Positions 50,252-59,055 of a DNA stretch of 64,000 bases are shown here, piece after piece; the stretch's first letter is position 1; every line of letters begins with the position of its first letter. The notes beneath the pieces were generated by a model, which had not been told where the DNA came from, did not search any database, and saw only the letters and a list, made by a program, of their open reading frames with translations. The translations under genes and the position numbers were made by a program. The DNA comes from Thiodiazotropha sp040506275 (lineage in GTDB: Bacteria > Pseudomonadota > Gammaproteobacteria > Chromatiales > Chromatiaceae): contig JBEVXD010000004.1 in NCBI GenBank assembly GCA_040506275.1, positions 124,001 through 188,000 on the forward strand, written 5' to 3'.

Positions 50252-51919
50252 ATGAAGATAAAAGTCAGTGAATTAATCGTAAGATATTTAGAACGTCTAG
50301 GTATTGATACCATTTTCGGCATGCCTGGTGCGCACGTTCTACCCATCTATGATGCACTCTACGATTCTAAGATTGAAGCCGTACTTTCCAAGCATGAGCA
50401 AGGCGCTGCATTCATGGCTGGCGGCTATGCAAAGTCATCCACAACAGTCTCGGCCTGTATCGCGACCGCCGGGCCTGGGGCGACCAACCTGATAACCGGC
50501 ATTGCAAATGCCTATGCCGACAAACAGCCGGTACTGGTGATCACAGGTGAGGCCCCAACCTACATCTTTGGAAAGGGAGGATTGCAAGAGAGTTCAGGTG
50601 AAGGCGGCAGTCTCGATCAGGTAGCACTATTCAAACATATCACCCGCTACAGTAAATCCATCGAGCGAGTCGACTATCTACCCCAGGTCTTAACCCAAAC
50701 CACTCAAGCTCTGCTGGACAGTAATCCCGGTCCGGTTCTGCTGAGCATTCCTTTCAATGTTCAGAGTGAACTGGTTGATGAAGAACTATTGGATGACCTC
50801 ACGTTCACCCATCCACAAGCGCCTGTCAGTTTGACGAGTGAGTTGGTCAGTAGTGCCCTGGCACTACTGAATGAATCCAAACATCCTGTAATCATTGCCG
50901 GGTACGGTGCGATTCATTCAGGTGCCCAGCAAGCGTTATCAGAGTTCAGTAACCTTTTAAACATTCCTGTTGCTTCCAGCTTAAAGGCCAAAGGAGTAGT
51001 CAGCGAGCAATCGGCGCTCTCTCTGGGAAGTCTCGGAGTGACCTCGAATGGAGTCGCCTATCAATATATTCGAGAGAAAGCAGATCTATTGATTGTGCTA
51101 GGGGCCAGCTTCAACGAAAGAACCAGTTATGTCTGGGATAAATCACTCTTGGGCAATCTGAAAATCTTACAAATTGACCAGGCTGCTCGCCAACTGGGTA
51201 AAGTCTTCAATACCGATCTCGCAATATGTGGCGACATAAGACAGGTGCTTGAATCACTATTGAATGCTCTCAAAGCTCAGAAAAGAGAACTACCAGCCAC
51301 ACTAAAGACCGAACAATCCATCAGTCAACTGAAAAGCACGTCAGACAATGGATATGCCATTTTTAAATCAGGCTTCTCCCTGGTAGAAACCTTCTACAAA
51401 GAGCTTAGCGCAAGATTTCCTGATGAAATCAGAGTATTTGATGACAATATCATTTTTGCCCAAAATTTCTATGATGTAACAAGCCACCACCAATACCATC
51501 CAAACGCAGGTATCTCATCCCTGGGACATGCAATTCCGGCAGCGATTGGTGCACAATTCAATGAAATCCTGCCAAGCTTTGCAATTCTGGGTGATGGTGG
51601 TTTTCAAATGTGCTGCATGGAGATCATGACGGCAGTCAACTATGATAAACCACTCAATATCGTCATGTTTAATAATGGCACCATGGGTTTGATACGAAAA
51701 AACCAACATCAACTTTATGAAAAGCGCTTCATTAACTGCGACTTCATCAATCCTGACTATCGCCTTTTGGCTCAGTCATTCGGTATACAATATCAACAGA
51801 TAACCAATATTGATGAGCTGGTAGATCTGTTCGATAACCAGGATCTTCGTCAATCCATCAACTTGATAGATATCTCGATTGATAAGAATGCCTTCCCTAG
51901 CTACTCTTCAAAACGTTGA
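50252..51919 (+). CDS. Thiamine-diphosphate-dependent enzyme (acetolactate synthase-like)
   Basis: Cytoplasmic ThDP enzyme of 555 residues. The catalytic glutamate is in KHEQGAAFMAGGYA (E49). The phosphate-binding region follows near GPGATNLITGIANAYADKQP, and the ThDP-magnesium motif GDGGF...N is at about 447-475. This is the acetolactate synthase/benzoylformate decarboxylase architecture. It is not in an ilv operon: seven bases downstream begins a glycosyltransferase-like gene, so a role in making an unusual sugar or acyl group is likelier than branched-chain amino acids. That is inference. Confidence 0.9.
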   Translation: MKIKVSELIVRYLERLGIDTIFGMPGAHVLPIYDALYDSKIEAVLSKHEQGAAFMAGGYAKSSTTVSACIATAGPGATNLITGIANAYADKQPVLVITGEAPTYIFGKGGLQESSGEGGSLDQVALFKHITRYSKSIERVDYLPQVLTQTTQALLDSNPGPVLLSIPFNVQSELVDEELLDDLTFTHPQAPVSLTSELVSSALALLNESKHPVIIAGYGAIHSGAQQALSEFSNLLNIPVASSLKAKGVVSEQSALSLGSLGVTSNGVAYQYIREKADLLIVLGASFNERTSYVWDKSLLGNLKILQIDQAARQLGKVFNTDLAICGDIRQVLESLLNALKAQKRELPATLKTEQSISQLKSTSDNGYAIFKSGFSLVETFYKELSARFPDEIRVFDDNIIFAQNFYDVTSHHQYHPNAGISSLGHAIPAAIGAQFNEILPSFAILGDGGFQMCCMEIMTAVNYDKPLNIVMFNNGTMGLIRKNQHQLYEKRFINCDFINPDYRLLAQSFGIQYQQITNIDELVDLFDNQDLRQSINLIDISIDKNAFPSYSSKR

Positions 51920-51926
51920 GTAGACA

Positions 51927-53768
51927 ATGACACACTTGAAACCTGTGATGCTCAACGAGCTAATCGGTTTTACCAATACCGATCCGGAAATAGATAGACT
52001 CATTAAGAGACTGAACAATCAGGTTCCTCAGCCTGACTGCCGGCTTTCACAGGATGAACTGGTTAAACTCTACGACATAGTATCTGCTAATTTGGATACG
52101 AGATTATCTGAAAACGACTACCCGGACAGCTTACTGGAACAACAACAACTTCTATTCCATGAGATGGAGTCACAAATATCTCAGCTTGCAACTGACGATC
52201 GCCATGACTTTTTCATTGTTATACCGATAGCAGACCGGCCTCAACACCTCAAAAACTGCCTGAACTCGCTGCTGACACTATGCGATCGATTCCGCTATGG
52301 AAGTCGAACAAACAATCGATATAAAAAAATCAATGTACTGGTCGCAGATGATAGTCAGAGTGAGGACAATAGAGAGACTATCAGACAGATTGTTAATAGC
52401 TATGATCATAGAGGTTTGTCCAGTAATTATTTCGGACCTGAAGAGCAGCAGAATCAACTTGCTAAACTGGATGACCAGCAAAGATTGAAGATTAAAAGGA
52501 TCATCGGAGATCACCCAGCTCATGCCTTCTACCATAAAGGTGCATCTATCACCCGCAACATCTGTTACCTGAAGCTGAGTGAACTGATCAATAACAATCA
52601 AAAAACATTAATCTGGTTTGTAGATAGTGACCAGGAGTTCCGGGTTAACTTTAGCAGTGATAGCAGGTCTGTCTATGGGTTAAATTATTTTCACCAAATC
52701 GACCGAATATTTACTAAAACCAAAACCCAGGTAGTGACTGGCAAGGTAGTAGGAGACCCACCAGTCTCTCCAGCCGTGATGGGCGGCAACTTCCTGGATG
52801 ATGTTGCCGGATTTATATCCAAAATGGAAAGCCTGGACCCTGATCATGCCTGTGAATTTCATCAACAAAAATCACCTGCAGTAGAAGATGCAGCATATCA
52901 CGACATGGCAGAACTTTTTGGCTTCAAGACCAAGCATAACCAATACAACTATTCATGTACCTTGGATGGTGATCATAGCAACAAGGAGTGTTTAACTGAC
53001 TTTGCGGCAAAACTGCATGCATTCTTTGACGGACAGCACCCAACACGTCAATCCTACTACATCCATTCATCTCTGGACTCGCGCATCACTCCCGCCCGTA
53101 CCGTTTACACTGGCAACTACATAATCAATGCTGCAGCACTTTGCTACTTTATACCTTTTGCCACTTTACGCCTTAGAATGGCAGGCCCAGTACTTGGACG
53201 TCTACTTAAATCAGAATTAGACGGTGCATTTGTCTCAACAAATCTACCACTGATTCATAAACGCACCCTGATTGAGACCAGAGAGTCAGAGTTTAGACCC
53301 GGTGTAAAACGGCAGCGCAATAAAGTAAATCTAAGCGGAGAATTCGAAAGACAGTTTTTCGGCGATGTAATGCTATTCACTATACAAAAACTGACAGAAC
53401 TAGGGTTTCCGAAAACAGTACCTGATGACAAAACAATTGAAAAAACCATCTCACTTGTCACAGACACAATACATGAAAAATACCTGGCTAAGCAGGACCA
53501 GATCAGCAACAGCATTGACGCACTCAGATCCAGGATCAATCATTCGGAAAACTTGTGGCAGACCCAGATCAACTGCAATCAGATACGGGATAACCTGAAC
53601 CTCTTCCTAAATAACATGGAGGATAATTTTGGAAAACAATCCAACAGCTACCAGCTGATCAATAACAACACCCACCGACAGTCCAGATGCAATGAAATCA
53701 AACATGCAATTATCAACTATCCCTCAGATCAGAACAGTTGGGTTGAGATACTCAGAAGAGAGCAATGA
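51927..53768 (+). CDS. Large GT2-like glycosyltransferase, function unknown
   Basis: Protein of 613 residues. An N-terminal helical part (1-90) precedes a GT-A-like domain: HDFFIVIPIADRPQHLKNCL, then NVLVADDSQSEDNRETI and, at about 230-236, WFVDSDQEF, which resembles a DxD metal site. Pro-rich and His-rich stretches follow, then a C-terminal Gln/Asn-rich helical tail (SYQLINNNTHRQSRC). It has no signal peptide or clear membrane helix. The family is not one I can name. It follows the ThDP gene by seven bases and overlaps the sulfotransferase-like gene by four, so the three genes form an operon. Confidence 0.72.
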   Translation: MTHLKPVMLNELIGFTNTDPEIDRLIKRLNNQVPQPDCRLSQDELVKLYDIVSANLDTRLSENDYPDSLLEQQQLLFHEMESQISQLATDDRHDFFIVIPIADRPQHLKNCLNSLLTLCDRFRYGSRTNNRYKKINVLVADDSQSEDNRETIRQIVNSYDHRGLSSNYFGPEEQQNQLAKLDDQQRLKIKRIIGDHPAHAFYHKGASITRNICYLKLSELINNNQKTLIWFVDSDQEFRVNFSSDSRSVYGLNYFHQIDRIFTKTKTQVVTGKVVGDPPVSPAVMGGNFLDDVAGFISKMESLDPDHACEFHQQKSPAVEDAAYHDMAELFGFKTKHNQYNYSCTLDGDHSNKECLTDFAAKLHAFFDGQHPTRQSYYIHSSLDSRITPARTVYTGNYIINAAALCYFIPFATLRLRMAGPVLGRLLKSELDGAFVSTNLPLIHKRTLIETRESEFRPGVKRQRNKVNLSGEFERQFFGDVMLFTIQKLTELGFPKTVPDDKTIEKTISLVTDTIHEKYLAKQDQISNSIDALRSRINHSENLWQTQINCNQIRDNLNLFLNNMEDNFGKQSNSYQLINNNTHRQSRCNEIKHAIINYPSDQNSWVEILRREQ

Positions 53769-54301
53769 ATATATTTATACTTAACGCCGGCAGGTGCGGA
53801 TCAACAACCTTCATCAAAGCCTGTGGACATATCACCAACTACACCTCAAGCCACGAATCAAGGGCCAACCTCATCGGTGAAATGCGCACTAGCTATCCTG
53901 AAAACCACATCGAGGCTGACAATAGATTGAGCTGGTTACTCGGACGCATCGATCAAAAATTTGGTAACACTGCTTATTATGTTCACCTGGTTCGAAACCG
54001 AGAGGACAGCATTACCAGCTTTGTCAAACGATCACACTTCGGCATCATGAAAGCTTATAAAGAGGGCATACTTTTAGGTGGCAACAATCAGAAACCTGAG
54101 CAGATTGCAGAGGACTATCTGGATACTATCGATGCAAATATATCGCTTTTTCTGAAAGATAAACCACTAAAGTCAGTTTTTAGACTTGCCCAGGCGCAAT
54201 CCGATTTTAAAAACTTTTGGAATCAAATTAATGCTCAGGGAAATCTGGATATGGCATTAAAAGAGTGGCAGGTTCACCACAATGCTTCAACTCAGATTTG
54301 A
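53765..54301 (+). CDS. Sulfotransferase-like protein
   Basis: Protein of 178 residues. The N-terminal FILNAGRCGSTTFIKAC matches the 5'-phosphosulfate loop of PAPS-dependent sulfotransferases. A second region, YYVHLVRNREDSITSFVKRS, matches the 3'-phosphate-binding segment with its Arg and Ser. At 178 residues it is shorter than most family members, so the substrate-binding C-terminus may be reduced. It starts within the preceding stop (ATGA) and its end overlaps the convergent methyltransferase gene by 15 bases. In this setting it could sulfate a surface glycan, which is inference. Confidence 0.82.
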   Translation: MNIFILNAGRCGSTTFIKACGHITNYTSSHESRANLIGEMRTSYPENHIEADNRLSWLLGRIDQKFGNTAYYVHLVRNREDSITSFVKRSHFGIMKAYKEGILLGGNNQKPEQIAEDYLDTIDANISLFLKDKPLKSVFRLAQAQSDFKNFWNQINAQGNLDMALKEWQVHHNASTQI

Positions 54302-54919
54302 TTTATCCAGAGTCAGAATTGAACAACCTCGTGTGGTTTCAATAAACTCATGGCTTAAGCCAGGAAACCTTGCACACCACAGGGAAACGATCTCACGCTC
54401 ATCCGGGCGAGCCGCATCATCAAGATAGACTTTACTCTGAGATGCAAGACTTGAATAGCAGACAGGTAATGCAGGATAGCGGGCATGCTTGCCGATATAA
54501 CCAGATGGTCCATCAATAACCAACATATCTATATCATCTTCAGGCACTTTTTCTATCGAGTACCAGGAATACTCAACATCATCAAACTTCTTTGAAATGA
54601 GGGGGGCAAAAACAACATCCGCAAACTCTTGTAATCCATATTTTTCGATATAACTGCGAGTAGCTTCTGCATATTCCTGACCATTTTCCAGACTGACCAC
54701 TCGTCCACCACCGTTGATCTGACAGCATCGTGCCAACATCAGGGTAGTTAAACCACTGCTGCACTCAAATACCAGAGACGGCTTCGTCTCAAGACAGTCA
54801 TCCACTATGATCTGAAGAAAGTCTGCGCCAGCTGTCCAATTCTCTGTATAGGGTATCCCTTGAATCAGTTTCAGCTGTTGTTGAAGTGATCTGTATTCTT
54901 TCACTCTATTATTGACCAT
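54287..54919 (-). CDS. Class I SAM-dependent methyltransferase
   Basis: Protein of 210 residues. The fold is suggested by SLVFECSSGLTTLMLARCC (motif I position), VVSLENGQEYAEATRSY (motif II) and DIDMLVIDGPSGYIG with acidic residues. The usual glycine-rich motif I is changed to ECSSGLTT, as in the Methyltransf_24 group. No signal peptide is present. It overlaps the glycosyltransferase gene upstream by eleven bases on the same strand, so the two are coupled. It likely modifies a sugar or a lipid-linked glycan. Confidence 0.8.
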   Translation of the reverse strand: MVNNRVKEYRSLQQQLKLIQGIPYTENWTAGADFLQIIVDDCLETKPSLVFECSSGLTTLMLARCCQINGGGRVVSLENGQEYAEATRSYIEKYGLQEFADVVFAPLISKKFDDVEYSWYSIEKVPEDDIDMLVIDGPSGYIGKHARYPALPVCYSSLASQSKVYLDDAARPDEREIVSLWCARFPGLSHEFIETTRGCSILTLDKSNLS

Positions 54920-56048
54920 TCACATCTCTATACAGCGCGGCCATCTTTTCCAATCGTTTATCTGAATCGAAACTATCCCTGATGCGTTGTTCAGCTTTAT
55001 CCAGTTTATTTCGGTAAACCTCCGGTGCATCCAGAAAGGACTTTAGCGCAGACACCAGCACACTCTCATTTTCAGGAGGGATCAATCTACCCACTTCAGA
55101 GCTATTAACTATTTCAGATGTACCACCAACATCTGTTGCAACTACCGGCACTCTCATCAGCATTGCTTCGAGGATAACATTGGGTAAGCCTTCAGTAGAT
55201 GATGTCTGTACAACAAGGTCAATTTCACTGTAAACCGGCAGCATATCCTCTATAAATCCCGTAAATATAAAGAAATCAGCTATACCCAATTGTTCCGACA
55301 ACAGACGTAACCTACTCTCCTCAGGCCCTACGCCAATAAATAAAACCTTAAAATCATACCCATCTTCGACCAGCTGTTTGGACGCCAGTATGAGTTGATC
55401 CTGTCGCTTCTCTGGACTCAGCCTGCCTATTTTCGCCAGCAACGGCGTCTCTTTAGGAATATTGAGTGATCGCCTGAAGGTACCACCGTCAATATGTTTA
55501 TAATCCTGGGTAGCCAGAGTGTTATGAATCGTCATCAGACGAGCAGTGGGAAGATAGCTGTCAAGTCTCTGCTTAGCTGAATTCGATACGGTGATCACCG
55601 CATCAAATAGATATGACAACATCAGATTACCCAAAACCATAATCGCTTTTCTTTTTATACTATTCGCAACCCAACCATGCATTGTTGCGATAATAGGCAA
55701 TCTCAACTTACGGGCAGCCAGCAAACCATAGACATTAGATCGCAGGTCGTGAGAATGAATAATAGTGAAGGGAGACGTTTGATGAAGCGCAATAATCTGA
55801 TCAACGATTGCAGAATCGAAGGTTTTTGTCTCTTTGATCTCTATACACTCAAGACCTTTCTCCCTGGCTTTCTCAAGATAGTCAGAATCCGTCGAATTAT
55901 CGGATACGAAACTGGCAATCCTGATATCAATTCCTTGAGCCTTCAGCCCTGATGCAACTTCAATAATCGTACGACCTGGGCCATCATGCCAGGGTGAGTC
56001 ACGAATATCGAGAATTTGGATTGGCTGATTAGCACCAGTCTCGCTCAT
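54909..56048 (-). CDS. GT4-family glycosyltransferase
   Basis: GT-B fold enzyme of 379 residues. The N-terminal domain starts IQILDIRDSPWHDGPGRTI, and a His-containing HSHDLRSNVYG segment follows. The C-terminal nucleotide-sugar domain has IGRLSPEKRQDQLI and the E-x7-E motif in STEGLPNVILEAMLM. It has no membrane helix and acts at the cytoplasmic face. It lies in a minus-strand unit with the class I methyltransferase and, 54 bases upstream, a TylF-like methyltransferase, convergent with the ThDP-GT-sulfotransferase genes. Confidence 0.92.
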   Translation of the reverse strand: MSETGANQPIQILDIRDSPWHDGPGRTIIEVASGLKAQGIDIRIASFVSDNSTDSDYLEKAREKGLECIEIKETKTFDSAIVDQIIALHQTSPFTIIHSHDLRSNVYGLLAARKLRLPIIATMHGWVANSIKRKAIMVLGNLMLSYLFDAVITVSNSAKQRLDSYLPTARLMTIHNTLATQDYKHIDGGTFRRSLNIPKETPLLAKIGRLSPEKRQDQLILASKQLVEDGYDFKVLFIGVGPEESRLRLLSEQLGIADFFIFTGFIEDMLPVYSEIDLVVQTSSTEGLPNVILEAMLMRVPVVATDVGGTSEIVNSSEVGRLIPPENESVLVSALKSFLDAPEVYRNKLDKAEQRIRDSFDSDKRLEKMAALYRDVNGQ

Positions 56049-56102
56049 GTCATCTATACACTTTTGTTGTAACTCGAAAAATCAGTGCGTGTTACATACT
56101 AC

Positions 56103-56786
56103 CTATAAAATTCTTACAGCAACCTGCACATGATCGTTAGTTGCAGCAATAACCTCATACTCCTTCATATAGGCAGAGGTATAGTCCTGGAGAGCCCTGA
56201 ACTCATCGAGTACGCTATAAAACTCGTCGAAAATGATGACTGTACCGGGCTTTAGATATTGATTCATATAGGTCAATACATAGAGGGTGGCCGAGTAGAG
56301 ATCTGAATCATTATGTATCAGGAGCTGCTTGTCAGGCTTAAATGTCTCGAGAAACCCTGGTAAGCTGTCCTGAAACAATCCCTTCACAAAACTGACCCTA
56401 TCATCATCAATAGCAGGTAGGTTGCCCTCTGTTGTGAAGGTCTCTTTTTTGACCGTACGGGAGAATTCAATCCAGTCTTCAGGAAGACCTTCGAAGGTAT
56501 CAAACCCTACGAAACGCGACCCACTTTGCTGATTCAATTCGGAAAAGTATTTTATGCTATCGCCTTTGAAAACCCCGAACTCCAGATAATCGACCTCGCA
56601 GTTCTTCAAAACCTCATTATTGACATAGTCGTACATTTCGAATCGCTGTTCGAAAAACGGATACTGGCCGGACTTTTTCTTCCAATCTTCCATCACCGGT
56701 TTATGAAGTAGGTATCTCAGACGATCTGAGTTGGGTATCATGCTCAGGATAAATTTTCTCATCCCGCCGCTTACTGACTTATCCAC
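56103..56786 (-). CDS. TylF-like O-methyltransferase
   Basis: Protein of 227 residues resembling the TylF/MycF sugar O-methyltransferase family. The motif DYLEFGVFKGDSIKYFSEL lies near 66-84, followed by FVGFDTFEGLPEDW (glycine/acidic SAM-binding region), LLIHNDSDLYSATLYVL and IIFDEFYSVLDEF with metal-binding acidic residues. The start is GTG at 56786 with GGAG eight bases upstream; an ATG at residue 9 is possible. Family members methylate sugar hydroxyls using SAM and magnesium. With the sulfotransferase and glycosyltransferases it suggests a decorated surface glycan. Confidence 0.87.
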   Translation of the reverse strand: MDKSVSGGMRKFILSMIPNSDRLRYLLHKPVMEDWKKKSGQYPFFEQRFEMYDYVNNEVLKNCEVDYLEFGVFKGDSIKYFSELNQQSGSRFVGFDTFEGLPEDWIEFSRTVKKETFTTEGNLPAIDDDRVSFVKGLFQDSLPGFLETFKPDKQLLIHNDSDLYSATLYVLTYMNQYLKPGTVIIFDEFYSVLDEFRALQDYTSAYMKEYEVIAATNDHVQVAVRIL

Positions 56787-56871
56787 TTGATCAACTCCGG
56801 TTGTAAATAATCTTTATTCTCGGTGTATATACTCAGTCCAGACTGATCTGTTTCGTATATCGATGATTCAA

Positions 56872-57102
56872 TTAATGAGACCTGACAGGCACACCCAGAG
56901 ACCTTATGGGTGGGTGAGTCACATCAGAGTCGTAAAGATCGATCCCGTGATCTTCAATAGGGAGATAATGACAGCAATCCAAAGTGAACTCAATATGGTA
57001 TCTCTCTGGATCAACGGCTTGTTTAGAAAACCAGCACTCTGGCGAAATTTTAGAGAAAATTGCTTTCAGATAAGGGGATTTTAGGTGTGTACAGGCGATC
57101 AA
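56872..57102 (-). CDS. Small unrecognised reading frame, possible gene remnant
   Basis: In the 373-base gap between the methyltransferase and the exported protein, a minus-strand frame of 76 residues has protein-like composition (PERYHIEFTLDCCHYLPIED). The start would be TTG with no clear ribosome-binding site, and the opposite strand is also open here. It may be the tail of a decayed gene. Nothing else is seen in this gap. Confidence 0.3.
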   Translation of the reverse strand: MIACTHLKSPYLKAIFSKISPECWFSKQAVDPERYHIEFTLDCCHYLPIEDHGIDLYDSDVTHPPIRSLGVPVRSH

Positions 57103-57159
57103 AAATGAGGCTGCCCTGGATAGCTACAACGTATCAACAGTAGCAGCCAGAGCTGAACC

Positions 57160-57642
57160 TCAATATAGGTACTCGATCTCGTCGTTTACAAATGTATATC
57201 TTGGTTGCTTATACCAGCCGTATAAAAGTGACCATTGAGGTTCCTTATGAACCTTGGACTGAAAAATTTTTAACATCCCTGTCTTATCATTCATCCAAAA
57301 ATCAAGATCGTATAGCTTATCCGGCTCCCCCACCACATGAAAATCGGTACAGGCAAAATAGATATCGCTGCCGATCTGTCGCACCGGATCGTGGATACGT
57401 ACGAATTTTAAAGCCAGCTCTTCTCCTGTCTTATCGTCACGAAGGCGAAATATACCTTCATCATCGACGTTATCCTCAATATGTTGAACCATCGTTGATT
57501 TTATGTCTTCGACATAATACTTACGATTATCGGTGGACCTACTATGCGACTGTTCATCAGCCCCATGAGCGGTGCCCACTGATATAACGATAAAGCTGGA
57601 TAATCCGATTATGCCAAGCAGTAGCCTAAAGTATCTCGACAT
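57160..57642 (-). CDS. Hypothetical exported protein
   Basis: Protein of 160 residues that I do not recognise. A signal peptide at 1-27 ends near GTAHGA. The mature part is beta-like: YYVEDIKSTMVQHIEDN, RLRDDKTGEELALKFVRIH and YFACTDFHVVGEPDKLYDLD, ending in aromatic residues (EYLY). One cysteine is present in the mature part. It follows the repeat-peptide gene by twelve bases on the same strand, so the two are probably co-transcribed. Confidence 0.8.
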   Translation of the reverse strand: MSRYFRLLLGIIGLSSFIVISVGTAHGADEQSHSRSTDNRKYYVEDIKSTMVQHIEDNVDDEGIFRLRDDKTGEELALKFVRIHDPVRQIGSDIYFACTDFHVVGEPDKLYDLDFWMNDKTGMLKIFQSKVHKEPQWSLLYGWYKQPRYTFVNDEIEYLY

Positions 57643-57654
57643 CGTAGCTAAATC

Positions 57655-57915
57655 CTATTTCATCGCCTTTCCGGCATGTTCAGCTGCCTTGCCTGCATGC
57701 TCTTTCTTCATCTTTTCCATTGCCGTTTCCCCCTCTTCTACAGCTGTTTCTACCTGACTCTTAGCATCCATTGCCTTACCCCCATGCTCGGCAGTCTTTT
57801 CAGCAACTGCCTTTTTCTGCATTGCTTTACCGCCATGCTCAGCAGCTTTACCTGCGTGCTCAGCAGCGATTGAAGCTAAAGGTATCAGTAATAACAGGCC
57901 TATAATCTTTTTCAT
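57655..57915 (-). CDS. Exported repeat peptide with EH-[AG]-GKA heptads
   Basis: Protein of 86 residues with a signal peptide (KKIIGLLLLIPLASIAA). The mature 68 residues contain five copies of the seven-residue unit EH[AG]GKA[AM], starting at 19, 26, 43, 72 and 79, as two tandem pairs and one single. Between them lies an acidic helix (ETAVEEGETAMEKMKKE). The His spacing of seven in the pairs places histidines on one side of a helix. GAGGAGGAG precedes the ATG. The function is unknown; metal binding or a helical envelope role is possible. Confidence 0.85.
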   Translation of the reverse strand: MKKIIGLLLLIPLASIAAEHAGKAAEHGGKAMQKKAVAEKTAEHGGKAMDAKSQVETAVEEGETAMEKMKKEHAGKAAEHAGKAMK

Positions 57916-57967
57916 GGAACTCCTCCTCAGAGTTTAAATTTTTTCGGGTATAATTATCGCTAGATTG

Positions 57968-58777
57968 TTAATCGGCTAACCCCATATTTCGACGACTAAA
58001 GGGTTCTGTAAGCCATGCACGGAATGAAAATGATAAATCCCGCGCTTCCGGTAAACCAATGCTATCAAGTTGCCCTGAAGTTCCGCTTGGTACTTGATTG
58101 TAACTGCGAAACAGGGGATCCCAAAAGCTGAATATGGTTGAAAAATTCGCATCACCATACTGTCGCTCGACCATATGGTGCGATGTATGAAATCGAGGTG
58201 TTACAATAACACGAGATAGAACACGCTCAATGGGATCCGGCAGATCAATATTGCTATGATGAAACTGGGCACAAAGGCTTATCAGACCTTCGAATACAAA
58301 CCAGGCAATGGCTGTTGGTCCCCACACCAGAACCCACAGCGCCTTGGCAAAAGATGATAAAAACAGCTCCCCAGGATGGAAACGCAAGGCAGTGGTTACA
58401 TCCATCTCGGTATCAGCATGATGGGCCTTGTGAAAGCGCCAGAGAAAAGAAAAACGATGATTTGCCCGATGCCAAAAATAGTCGAACATATCAAGCATGA
58501 CGAGTGAGAGTATGATTTCAACCCAGCCGTTCAGGCCAAACCAACGCGAGATACCCCACCCTTGCTGCTCGACATAGACAACCCATAGCAAAAAGGGGAC
58601 ATAGATCAAAACCCGCACCAGCACAGTGTTTAGTGCCGCAACGGCGGTGTGGAACAGGACGCGTTTGATACGTTTACCAAGCCAGGCTCGTGCTGGAAAT
58701 ATTGATTCGATGAGGATAAAAAATGAGATTCCACCCAAAAAAATAACCAGGCGTCCACCATCCAGATTCAGTTCCAT
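57968..58777 (-). CDS. Fatty acid hydroxylase/sterol desaturase family membrane protein
   Basis: Inner-membrane di-iron oxygenase-like protein of 269 residues. Histidine boxes are present in order: DYFWHRANHR (near 93-102), FHKAHHAD and, in the C-terminal half, RFHTSHHMVERQYGDANFS. Several hydrophobic helices precede and separate them. Members hydroxylate or desaturate lipids; the substrate here is not known. It stands on its own on the minus strand, 52 bases downstream of the repeat-peptide start. Confidence 0.93.
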   Translation of the reverse strand: MELNLDGGRLVIFLGGISFFILIESIFPARAWLGKRIKRVLFHTAVAALNTVLVRVLIYVPFLLWVVYVEQQGWGISRWFGLNGWVEIILSLVMLDMFDYFWHRANHRFSFLWRFHKAHHADTEMDVTTALRFHPGELFLSSFAKALWVLVWGPTAIAWFVFEGLISLCAQFHHSNIDLPDPIERVLSRVIVTPRFHTSHHMVERQYGDANFSTIFSFWDPLFRSYNQVPSGTSGQLDSIGLPEARDLSFSFRAWLTEPFSRRNMGLAD

Positions 58778-59055
58778 GTCATTTCAGCTCTTATGTCTCT
58801 GTTTTCAGCTAATCCGGCTTTGTGCCCGCTACTTTAGCTCAAATTCTACCTTTTTTAGTAACAGTATTTGCAATAGTGTTAGTGTTGTTTTTGTAAATCA
58901 ATTCAAGATATTTGACTGTACACTCAGCTCAGGCAGACCAAATCATATGATAAACATTGCAGGTGTAAACATAAAACTGAAACCTGCGAACCATTTTGAA
59001 CTGCCCATACACTGATTTAACCCCATGAAATATTTGACATTTTCAGGATAGCCAT

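Noticed and set aside
58626..59015. 129-residue plus-strand frame before rsmA
   Set aside because: Half of it is antisense to the fatty acid hydroxylase-family gene and the rest is AT-rich non-coding sequence.
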